Below are positions 1 to 5,576 of a stretch of 11,169 nucleotides of DNA, in pieces. A program made the position numbers and the translations under genes. This DNA comes from Chloroflexota bacterium (GTDB lineage Bacteria > Chloroflexota > Anaerolineae > Anaerolineales > UBA4823), in contig JAAZNS010000431.1 of assembly GCA_012798185.1 (NCBI GenBank), positions 1-11,169 of the forward strand. The letters are read 5' to 3'. The notes below the pieces were generated by a model, which worked only from the letters and a program-made list of their open reading frames with translations, was not told where the DNA came from and did no database searches. Position 1 is the stretch's first letter; each line of letters starts with the position of its first letter.

Positions 1-507
1 AACAGCACCAGCACCTGGTGGTATATCAAGAATCCAAGTAACCCGGGAGGGTTCTGTTGGATTTGGGGTGAAACAACCTCGGTAACCGGAAATATTGCCG
101 CCCTACAGGTATTGACCCCGCCGCCGCCTCCGCCAACCTCCACTTCAGAAACCGGCTCAAAATTCAGCGCTTCTTATTCGAATGTTCATAAATGCAGCGG
201 TGACCGTTATGCATTTTTTAAGGTCACCAATAATGGCGGTAAAGATCTGGAATCAGCCAGCATTAAGATAAAAGACGAAACCGATGATGAAACTCTGTCT
301 ACCTGGTCTAGCAACAAGCCATGGCTTTCCAGTGGTAGCGATTGTGAAACCGAGGATACACTCGAATCGGGAGAAACCGGATACCTGGCTGGGCTTATCG
401 GCTCTGGTAATAAAGACCATTCCGCCAAAGCAACATTATACATATGCACCAAAGAAGACCTGGATGGATCGTGCGAAACCATCGTAATAAAATTCACAAT
501 CCCGTGA
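1..507 (+). CDS. 3' part of a secreted SH3b-like / cysteine-containing beta-domain protein
   Basis: The reading frame is open from base 1 and ends at TGA 505-507, so 168 residues of a longer protein are visible and its start lies upstream. Residues 1-31 carry a Trp/Gly-rich pattern (TWWYIKNPSNPGGFCWIWG) that resembles the end of bacterial SH3-like domains seen in Chloroflexota surface proteins. A Pro-rich linker (about 37-53) follows, then a beta-strand-rich domain (54-168) with four cysteines (C65, C115, C149, C158) that could form two disulfides, which suits an extracytoplasmic protein. The TTG at 112 is not the start, because the SH3-like part is in the same frame upstream. No catalytic motif is visible; a binding or adhesion role is only a guess. 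The stop codon overlaps the next gene's GTG by 4 bp, so the two are probably translationally coupled. Confidence 0.8.
   Translation, partial: NSTSTWWYIKNPSNPGGFCWIWGETTSVTGNIAALQVLTPPPPPPTSTSETGSKFSASYSNVHKCSGDRYAFFKVTNNGGKDLESASIKIKDETDDETLSTWSSNKPWLSSGSDCETEDTLESGETGYLAGLIGSGNKDHSAKATLYICTKEDLDGSCETIVIKFTIP
504..507 (+). promoter_or_regulatory. GTGA stop/start overlap, likely translational coupling
   Basis: The GTG start proposed for the FW-domain lipoprotein shares bases with the TGA stop of the upstream gene. No strong Shine-Dalgarno sequence is visible just before it, which fits reinitiation by ribosomes that finish the upstream gene. This site decides the start of the downstream gene. 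Confidence 0.6.
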
Positions 508-1712
508 TATCGATAATCAGGGGCAGCCATCAACAAAAAAGCCTGCCAGTTTTAATACTGGCAGGTTCGCTGATTGTAGGAACCCTGCTTTTTTCAGCCT
601 GCAATATGCCGCGCAAAGGTGCCACAAAAACGGTATCCGGCGCTGGTCTCATTTATACTGCTGCTGCTCAAACCCTGGCAGCTGAAATTGCTATTTCCAC
701 AATCTCCCCTGGGCAGTTGGCAACACTTCCCCCCACCTATGCTTTTCCAACTGCAATTCCTACCAACACACCCCGCCAACCCACCGAAACAGAATACTAT
801 TACGAAGAAGAAGCTCCACCCCCGCCGCCTCCCACAGCTGTCCCCTGCGATTATGCCACTTATGTAAAAGATGTGACTTACCCCGATAATACCGAATTGG
901 CAGCCGGGACGGTTTTTACCAAAACCTGGCGCCTGCAAAACAGCGGCGCCTGCACCTGGACTAAAGATTACGCCATCGTCTTTATCGACGGCGATGATAT
1001 GGATACGCCTTCTTCAGTTGCCTTACCCCATTCGGTACGCCCCGGGCAAACCGTGGATGTTTCTGTGGGGCTTAAAGCTCCTGATACAATCGGCACCTAT
1101 CGCGCTGAATATAAACTGCGCAGCGATACAAACCAGGTATTCGGATTGGCAGGTAATAAACCTTTTTGGGTTCAAATTAAGGTCTCAGCAGCCACAGGAT
1201 TGCGGTTAGATTTTATCTCCAAAGCCAATTCCGCCGATTGGATCAGCGGTTTGGGCAGCCCTCCTGGAACAGATCTGGATTTCAACGGCGCAGAGGATAA
1301 TATCGAAGGTGTAGCAAAAATTAAAGACGGGGTAAAGCTGGAAGATGGTGCCACCTCTGCAAAAGTATTATTGACATATCCGAAACACGAAAATAACGGT
1401 TTTATTCTGGGATTATTCGATGAATATACCGTGCAAAAAGGCGACCACTTCAAAGCCCGCCTAGCTTTTATGTTATCGGGCGATACCTGCAGCGGCGGGG
1501 ATGTAAAATTCCAGCTGGCTTATAAGGATAATCAGGGATACCATCTCATCAAGGAATGGAATAAAGTCTGTGATGGTGCCCAGATGCCCGTGGATGTAAA
1601 CCTTTCAAATCTCAAAGGCAAATCCATCCGCTTTGCCTTGGTCGTTTTGGCTAATGGCGATCCAGCCAACGACTGGGCAATTTGGAATTCTGCGCGTATC
1701 GAACATCCGTAA
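504..1712 (+). CDS. Lipoprotein with NBR1-type Ig-like (FW) domain and C-terminal beta domain
   Basis: With GTG 504 as start the product is 402 residues. A basic N-terminus and hydrophobic stretch end in a lipobox (LLFSAC, C33), so it should be lipidated and face outward. An Ala-rich segment (YTAAAQT, 51-57), a Pro-rich linker with six prolines (105-110) and an NBR1 Ig-like domain (about 115-227) follow. The domain has the signature TWRLQN (141-146), W152 after a Cys, and FWVQIKV near its end. C115 and C150 may form a disulfide. Residues 232-402 form a second domain of about 170 residues, likely a beta-sandwich, that I cannot name. FW domains are protein-binding modules in eukaryotic NBR1; the bacterial ligand is unknown. 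A longer start at ATG 444 is possible, but it puts 20 charged residues before the signal peptide and overlaps the upstream gene by 64 bp. GTG 504 makes the GTGA overlap typical of coupled genes. Confidence 0.85.
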   Translation: MISIIRGSHQQKSLPVLILAGSLIVGTLLFSACNMPRKGATKTVSGAGLIYTAAAQTLAAEIAISTISPGQLATLPPTYAFPTAIPTNTPRQPTETEYYYEEEAPPPPPPTAVPCDYATYVKDVTYPDNTELAAGTVFTKTWRLQNSGACTWTKDYAIVFIDGDDMDTPSSVALPHSVRPGQTVDVSVGLKAPDTIGTYRAEYKLRSDTNQVFGLAGNKPFWVQIKVSAATGLRLDFISKANSADWISGLGSPPGTDLDFNGAEDNIEGVAKIKDGVKLEDGATSAKVLLTYPKHENNGFILGLFDEYTVQKGDHFKARLAFMLSGDTCSGGDVKFQLAYKDNQGYHLIKEWNKVCDGAQMPVDVNLSNLKGKSIRFALVVLANGDPANDWAIWNSARIEHP

Positions 1713-1793
1713 GATACGCATGAATCCAGCCTTAGGGAATAAATTAAATCTACCATCCCCTGGTGAATTACCGACTCAAATTTTACTGGATAC

Positions 1794-1804
1794 AAAAAAA
1801 AAAA
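1794..1804 (+). repeat. A11 homopolymer in intergenic DNA
   Basis: Eleven consecutive adenines lie in the 216-bp gap between the two FW-domain lipoprotein genes. The run is flanked by GGATA (1788-1792) and TATCC (1810-1814), which could pair around it as a short stem. On the minus strand it would read as a T-tract, but no strong GC-rich stem precedes it. Confidence 0.5.
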
Positions 1805-1871
1805 GACTCTATCCGGCAGCCAATAGATACTCATTTACCATTAATCAGGGTAGTGTAAAATTGGCGGAGTA

Positions 1872-1908
1872 AGTTATGCGAAATAACTAATATGTCTGAA
1901 AGTCAGAC
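1872..1908 (+). promoter_or_regulatory. Two small adjacent perfect inverted repeats upstream of a lipoprotein gene
   Basis: AGTTAT (1872-1877) pairs with ATAACT (1883-1888) around a 5-base loop. Directly after it, GTCTGA (1894-1899) pairs with TCAGAC (1903-1908) around a 3-base loop. They end 11 bases before the AGGAG ribosome binding site of the 1929 gene, so they lie in its leader or promoter. They could be operator half-sites or leader hairpins. Neither has a following T-run, so they are not terminators. Function is unproven and six-base stems can occur by chance. Confidence 0.35.
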
Positions 1909-1918
1909 TTGTTTGCAT

Positions 1919-1923
1919 AGGAG
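1919..1923 (+). promoter_or_regulatory. Ribosome binding site AGGAG
   Basis: AGGAG lies five bases before ATG 1929 and is the best Shine-Dalgarno sequence in the window. It fixes the start of the second FW-domain lipoprotein. Confidence 0.75.
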
Positions 1924-1928
1924 TTGAA

Positions 1929-3026
1929 ATGGCTAGAAAAAACAATTCTCTGTGGGTTATATTGACCACGGTTTCGATTCTATTTAGTGGATGTCAATCA
2001 AAACCCGCAGAGCCTACAGCGACTAGTGTTGATCCTGCGGCAATCTTTACGGCTGCAGCAGAAACAGCGGTATTTTTACAAACGCAATCGGCGGCTCTTA
2101 CGCCAAGTGCAACGCCAACTTATACTTCAACGCCTGTAACACCTACAGTCACGCCCACCAATACCTTAACCCCTACTGTTGCCAGCAGCGTCGCCGTTGC
2201 AGGTGTTTCGCCAGATAAAGCAGAATTTGTCAGCGATGTTACCGTTCCCGATGAAACACAGTTCGCACCAGCACAAACTTTCAGAAAAACCTGGCGAATT
2301 AAAAATATCGGAACTACCACCTGGACAACATCATATTCCTTGGTCTATGCCACCGGCAATCAGATGAACGGTGCAGCTTCGGTGTCATTTCCGAATGATG
2401 TGGCACCCGGAAGTACGATTGACCTATCGGTGGATTTTACTGCCCCAATGCAGCAAGGGCGGTATGTCAGTTATTGGATGTTGCGCAATTCTAGCGGGAA
2501 AAATTTTGGGGTGGGACCTAACGCTGATCAGCCGATATATGTTGTGATTAATGTGGTTGGTAATGCAACGGTTACCCCCACTTCCGGCACAGTGACACCC
2601 GCCACAGCTACCGTTACTACAGCAGCTAACGCAACCAGCGCACCCACAGCTACTGCGACAATCGCTGTTGCAGCGCCAACAGCGACGACTGCCTCCTCCG
2701 CTAAAGTGGGCAATTTAGGCATCAGTGTCAATACAACCAACTATACTGGTCCGTGCAAACCATATCAATTGACCGTGCCGGTTTCCTTCAGTGTATATGA
2801 AACAACCACCGTGTCATTTGAATTGATCGCCGGATCGGATACGGGTGGCATGAACAGGGTGATCATGCCCTCACCAAAGACGGTGGAGAATATGGCACCC
2901 GGAACATACCCCGGGCAATATACGGTGAATGTACTTGACTCAGCCAGTGGTTGGCTGCAATTCCATATTATTTCGCCCGACGATTTATATTCATCGAAAG
3001 TCAATATCTTGATTATTTGCCAGTAA
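1929..3026 (+). CDS. Lipoprotein with NBR1-type Ig-like (FW) domain, second copy
   Basis: The 365-residue product begins with a lipoprotein signal ending in LFSGC (C22). An Ala-rich segment (IFTAAAET, 39-46) and a Thr/Pro-rich linker (58-85) follow. The NBR1 Ig-like domain spans about 97-210, with TWRIKN (121-126), W132 and W183; the position of the last signature Trp holds Tyr (QPIYVVINVV). A second low-complexity Thr/Ala linker (211-257) leads to a C-terminal beta-rich domain (258-365) that I cannot assign. The protein should be anchored on the outer membrane face and display two binding-type domains on flexible stalks. It resembles the 504-1712 product only in the N-terminal half, so the two share a module but differ at the C-terminus. 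The start is set by a good AGGAG site. queG begins 18 bp after the stop, so the two genes are probably cotranscribed. Confidence 0.87.
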   Translation: MARKNNSLWVILTTVSILFSGCQSKPAEPTATSVDPAAIFTAAAETAVFLQTQSAALTPSATPTYTSTPVTPTVTPTNTLTPTVASSVAVAGVSPDKAEFVSDVTVPDETQFAPAQTFRKTWRIKNIGTTTWTTSYSLVYATGNQMNGAASVSFPNDVAPGSTIDLSVDFTAPMQQGRYVSYWMLRNSSGKNFGVGPNADQPIYVVINVVGNATVTPTSGTVTPATATVTTAANATSAPTATATIAVAAPTATTASSAKVGNLGISVNTTNYTGPCKPYQLTVPVSFSVYETTTVSFELIAGSDTGGMNRVIMPSPKTVENMAPGTYPGQYTVNVLDSASGWLQFHIISPDDLYSSKVNILIICQ

Positions 3027-3034
3027 AAATGACC

Positions 3035-3039
3035 GGGGG
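3035..3039 (+). promoter_or_regulatory. G-rich ribosome binding site for queG
   Basis: GGGGG followed by T lies five bases before GTG 3045 and can pair with the 16S rRNA tail. It supports the GTG start. An ATG at 3029 is in another frame. Confidence 0.5.
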
Positions 3040-3044
3040 TAACT

Positions 3045-4151
3045 GTGACGCTGACCCAAGCCATTTTGACTGAAGCCAGACGCCTTGGGTTTGCCCTGGT
3101 TGGCGTCACAACCCCCGACCCCCCCCCTCATTATCAGGTATTCGAAGATTGGCTGAAAGCGGGCAGGCATGCTGAAATGGCATACCTGGAGAGTTTGCGT
3201 TCGCGCCAGCGCCGGTCAGATCCCCGGCAAATTCTGCCAGATTGTCGCTGCATTCTGGTATTAGGAATATCCTATCCGCCATCACTGGATAAACCCTTGC
3301 AGAATGGTTTGCCAGCATCAGTAAAGCAAGATGTTCCAGGTTTTACACCGCTACGCGGGCAGATTGGGTCATATGCCTGGCAGGAGGACTATCACCTTTG
3401 GCTGCCGCATCAGCTAAAAACCCTGGTCGCTTTCATTGAAAAACAAGCCGGTAAAACGGTGAGCCATGCGTGTTATACCGACAGCGGACCAATTTTAGAA
3501 CGAGATTTAGCGCAGCGAGCCGGTTTAGGCTGGATCGGTAAAAATACCCAGCTGATCAATCCGCAATATGGATCTTTTATATTGTTAGCAGAAATCCTCC
3601 TGGGAATCGAACTAGAAATCAGCACGCCTTTCGAAGCTGACCGCTGCGGCACATGCCAGCGCTGCCAGGAAACCTGCCCCACTGCCTGTATCTTGCCCAA
3701 CCGAACACTTGACGCCTCAAGATGTATTTCATATTTAACAATTGAATTACGCAGCATTATTCCTGCTGAACTGCGCCCACTCATCGGAAATTGGATTTTT
3801 GGCTGCGATATATGCCAGCAAGTTTGCCCCTGGAATCGGCGGATTTTCGCTTCTGGAGGCGAGAAGAACTTCTCCTGCCAATCGGAAAAGCTTTACCCTG
3901 ATTTGATCGAATTACTTACACTCGATGCCGAAACCTTTTCCCATCGATATAAAAATAGTCCCATAAAACGCGCCAAACGGGAAGGCTTTGTGCGTAATGC
4001 TGTAGTGGCGTTGGGTAACCTGCTGGCGCACAACCCCACCCATGAGCAAAGAACCCGGGCAATACAAGCATTACACAAAGCAGCGCAATCCGATCCCTCA
4101 CCGTTGGTTAGGGCTCATGCCGCCTGGGCGCTGGATAGGGCAGGCGAGTGA
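3045..4151 (+). CDS. queG: Epoxyqueuosine reductase
   Basis: The product (368 residues, normal for the family) reduces epoxyqueuosine to queuosine at the wobble base of GUN-anticodon tRNAs. It is a cytoplasmic, cobalamin-dependent iron-sulfur enzyme. The ferredoxin-like region has CxxCxxCxxxCP (C201, C204, C207, C211) and CxxCxxxCP (C254, C257, C261, followed by WNR), with C227 as probable fourth ligand of the second cluster. The motif CYTDSGPILERDLAQRAG (143-160) contains D146, the likely conserved active-site acid. ISYLTIELR (228-236) is another family signature. The C-terminus (about 307-366) looks like HEAT-type helices. It starts at GTG 3045 after a G-rich ribosome binding site, 18 bp downstream of a lipoprotein gene, with no other queuosine gene in view. 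A run of nine C within codons 25-28 is a possible slippage site. A terminator-like hairpin lies downstream. Confidence 0.96.
   Translation: MTLTQAILTEARRLGFALVGVTTPDPPPHYQVFEDWLKAGRHAEMAYLESLRSRQRRSDPRQILPDCRCILVLGISYPPSLDKPLQNGLPASVKQDVPGFTPLRGQIGSYAWQEDYHLWLPHQLKTLVAFIEKQAGKTVSHACYTDSGPILERDLAQRAGLGWIGKNTQLINPQYGSFILLAEILLGIELEISTPFEADRCGTCQRCQETCPTACILPNRTLDASRCISYLTIELRSIIPAELRPLIGNWIFGCDICQQVCPWNRRIFASGGEKNFSCQSEKLYPDLIELLTLDAETFSHRYKNSPIKRAKREGFVRNAVVALGNLLAHNPTHEQRTRAIQALHKAAQSDPSPLVRAHAAWALDRAGE
3119..3127 (+). repeat. C9 homopolymer inside queG
   Basis: Nine consecutive cytosines span codons 25-28 of queG (Asp-Pro-Pro-Pro). A one-base change would shift the frame very early and abolish the enzyme. 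It may be a simple by-product of proline codons or a slippage site. Confidence 0.9.
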
Positions 4152-4227
4152 AATACCCTTTAGTTGGCTGCCTGCGCTGAACAAGATCAATGATAAAAAA
4201 ATGAACGGGTGTAATAACTGCACAAAC

Positions 4228-4233
4228 TATAAT
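4228..4233 (+). promoter_or_regulatory. Possible -10 box TATAAT upstream of the terminator
   Basis: This is a perfect -10 hexamer in AT-rich DNA between queG and the CapA-like gene. No -35 match is present at 16-18 bases (the 17-base position reads ACGGGT). If active it would start near 4240 and meet the hairpin ending at about 4310, giving an RNA of about 70 bases. It could be chance in AT-rich sequence. Confidence 0.25.
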
Positions 4234-4263
4234 AGAATAGCCCTTATTTGAAATATTTACCCC

Positions 4264-4310
4264 ACACCCCAAATATAGAATTTCACCCAAGCTGGCTGGG
4301 GTGTATTTTT
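4264..4310 (+). terminator. Terminator-like hairpin after queG
   Basis: ACACCCC (4264-4270) pairs perfectly with GGGGTGT (4298-4304), followed by ATTTTT. The loop of 27 bases is long, but an inner CACCC (4284-4288) can pair instead with GGGTG (4299-4303) around a 10-base loop, giving a more compact alternative that also precedes the T-run. It lies 113 bp after queG and just before the TATAAT of the next gene, where an end of the upstream transcript is expected. The two mutually exclusive pairings could allow attenuation, but nothing further supports that. Confidence 0.55.
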
Positions 4311-4320
4311 AAAAAATCGG

Positions 4321-4326
4321 TATAAT
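4321..4326 (+). promoter_or_regulatory. Probable promoter -10 box TATAAT for the CapA-like gene
   Basis: This is a perfect -10 hexamer 20 bases before ATG 4347, right after the terminator-like hairpin. The -35 region is poor (GGGGTG at 17-base spacing). A start near 4333 would leave a leader of about 14 bases. No Shine-Dalgarno sequence is visible before ATG 4347, so translation may be nearly leaderless. Confidence 0.5.
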
Positions 4327-4346
4327 GGATTAATCACCTGCCAACT

Positions 4347-5504
4347 ATGACTTCGAATTTTCACATTTCTCAACACTGCCTGCTGTTCATACTTCTAATT
4401 TTTGCTTTTACAGCCTGTCAGACTATAGCACCCCCCTCTTTGCCAACGCCGGCACGCCAACAATCCTCAAACCCAATACAAACTGCGGTGCCGAGCCTTC
4501 CCACAGGTGAATTTCCAACTCGAACGCCCCCTTCTCCCGCCCCTCTCCCTACTAACACTACAACCCCTACACCACTGCCCGTCACCACCCTGCTTTTCAC
4601 GGGAAATATCGTTCCGGCGCGCTGTGTGCAAGAGCATATCGATGCAACCGGAGACACCGACTACATTTACGCAGAAGTGAAAGATATCATCAGTCAGGTG
4701 GATATCGCCGTGGGCGTCTTCAACGGCACGATGAGCGATTACCCAACCCACACTGGTTGTGTGCCGACTTATGTGCTGGTAGGCAGCCCAGATAATGCCG
4801 ACGCTATGCAGCGTGCTGGTTTCGACGTGATGAGTGTGGCTACCAACCACATCAAAGATTGTGGAAAAACCAATTGTGGAGACCGGGCGTTTTTCGATAC
4901 CCTCGATAATTTGCACAGGGTGGGGATTCTCACCGTAGGGGCTGGTAAAAACGAGCAGGAAGCCTTGCAGCCAGTGGTCGTTGCTGCCAACGGCGTACGT
5001 TTTGGCTTCGTTTCCCTGGGTCAGCTACAGCAGGGCGGTGTATTTGCCACCTCCGAAAAAGCTGGCATCGCCGAATTGAATAGTGAGAATATCCGGAAAG
5101 CTATCGAAGCAGCCAGAAAGATTGCTGATGTCGTCATTTTCATGCCCCACTGGGGTCCGGAGGAAGTATCAACCCCCAATTGGATTCAACGAAACCTGGC
5201 TCATGAGATCGTAGAAGCCGGCGCCGATGTGGTGGTGGGCAACCACACCCACCTGGTGCAGGGGCTGCAGGAAATATCCGGCGTACCTGTATTCTACGGG
5301 TTAGGCAATTTTGTCTTCGACCAATGGCAGCGCGATCATCAACAAGCGGTGATGTTAAAAATTTCGTTTCAGGGAGCTAAATATTTGAGCTATGAATTCA
5401 TCCCTACACGGGTAGAGAAAAATGGCACAGTCCATCTTGCCGGAGAAGAAGAAGCATCTGAAATACTCGAAAGAATTGAAAACGCCAGCTTAGACCTGCG
5501 GTAA
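4347..5504 (+). CDS. CapA-family lipoprotein (poly-gamma-glutamate capsule / metallophosphatase-like)
   Basis: The 385-residue product starts with a lipoprotein signal (lipobox FTAC, C24) and a Pro/Thr linker (25-78). A CapA-type domain (PGA_cap fold, calcineurin-like metallophosphatase superfamily) spans about 81-345. Recognisable motifs are GFDVMSVATNH (N167, H168), FMPHWGPEE (H268), VVVGNHTHLVQG (H300, H302) and GLGNFVFDQ (318-326). The usual FxGD near the start of the domain is FTGN here (N87, codon AAT), and the usual NLEG is FNGT. The first change removes a probable metal-binding aspartate, so activity may be altered or lost. In Bacillus, CapA takes part in poly-gamma-glutamate export, but many bacteria carry CapA-like proteins without that polymer, and no capB or capC is in view. 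The role here is therefore open. The gene has its own -10 box and follows a terminator. Confidence 0.88.
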   Translation: MTSNFHISQHCLLFILLIFAFTACQTIAPPSLPTPARQQSSNPIQTAVPSLPTGEFPTRTPPSPAPLPTNTTTPTPLPVTTLLFTGNIVPARCVQEHIDATGDTDYIYAEVKDIISQVDIAVGVFNGTMSDYPTHTGCVPTYVLVGSPDNADAMQRAGFDVMSVATNHIKDCGKTNCGDRAFFDTLDNLHRVGILTVGAGKNEQEALQPVVVAANGVRFGFVSLGQLQQGGVFATSEKAGIAELNSENIRKAIEAARKIADVVIFMPHWGPEEVSTPNWIQRNLAHEIVEAGADVVVGNHTHLVQGLQEISGVPVFYGLGNFVFDQWQRDHQQAVMLKISFQGAKYLSYEFIPTRVEKNGTVHLAGEEEASEILERIENASLDLR

Positions 5505-5519
5505 CCAGTTTTTGGTTTT
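5503..5519 (+). terminator. Weak hairpin with T-run at the end of the CapA-like gene
   Basis: AACCA (5503-5507) pairs with TGGTT (5513-5517) around a GTTTT loop, with further T to 5519. The stem has only five pairs and overlaps the stop codon, so termination would be weak. Read-through into the LysM/M23 genes is plausible. Confidence 0.25.
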
Positions 5520-5552
5520 CAACATCTGGCGCGTTTCTTGCATGAATTATCG

Positions 5553-5558
5553 TATAAA
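5553..5558 (+). promoter_or_regulatory. Possible -10 box TATAAA before the LysM/M23 array
   Basis: TATAAA lies 18 bases before ATG 5577, in the 72-bp gap after the CapA-like gene. No good -35 lies at standard spacing. The setting (ATCGTATAA) resembles that before the CapA-like gene (ATCGGTATAAT), which gives mild support. Confidence 0.3.
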
Positions 5559-5576
5559 ATAACCGGTAATACAACC

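Noticed and set aside
112..507. A short independent gene beginning at TTG 112
   Set aside because: The same frame is open to base 1 and encodes an SH3b-like pattern, so this is the end of a longer gene.
207..536. Minus-strand open frame opposite the first gene
   Set aside because: No recognisable product, and it covers the coupled GTGA junction of two better-supported genes.
2568..2700. Tandem DNA repeat in the Thr/Ala linker of the second FW-domain gene
   Set aside because: Low-complexity Thr/Ala/Pro codons look repetitive, but no exact repeat unit is maintained.
4467..4916. Minus-strand open frame opposite the CapA-like gene
   Set aside because: It lies wholly opposite a gene with clear family motifs; its product shows no domain or signal.
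3045..5504. queG and the CapA-like gene as one operon
   Set aside because: A terminator-like hairpin and a TATAAT box lie between them.
4347..5504. Poly-gamma-glutamate capsule locus
   Set aside because: Only a CapA-like protein is present; no capB, capC or capE neighbour is visible and a probable metal residue is changed.
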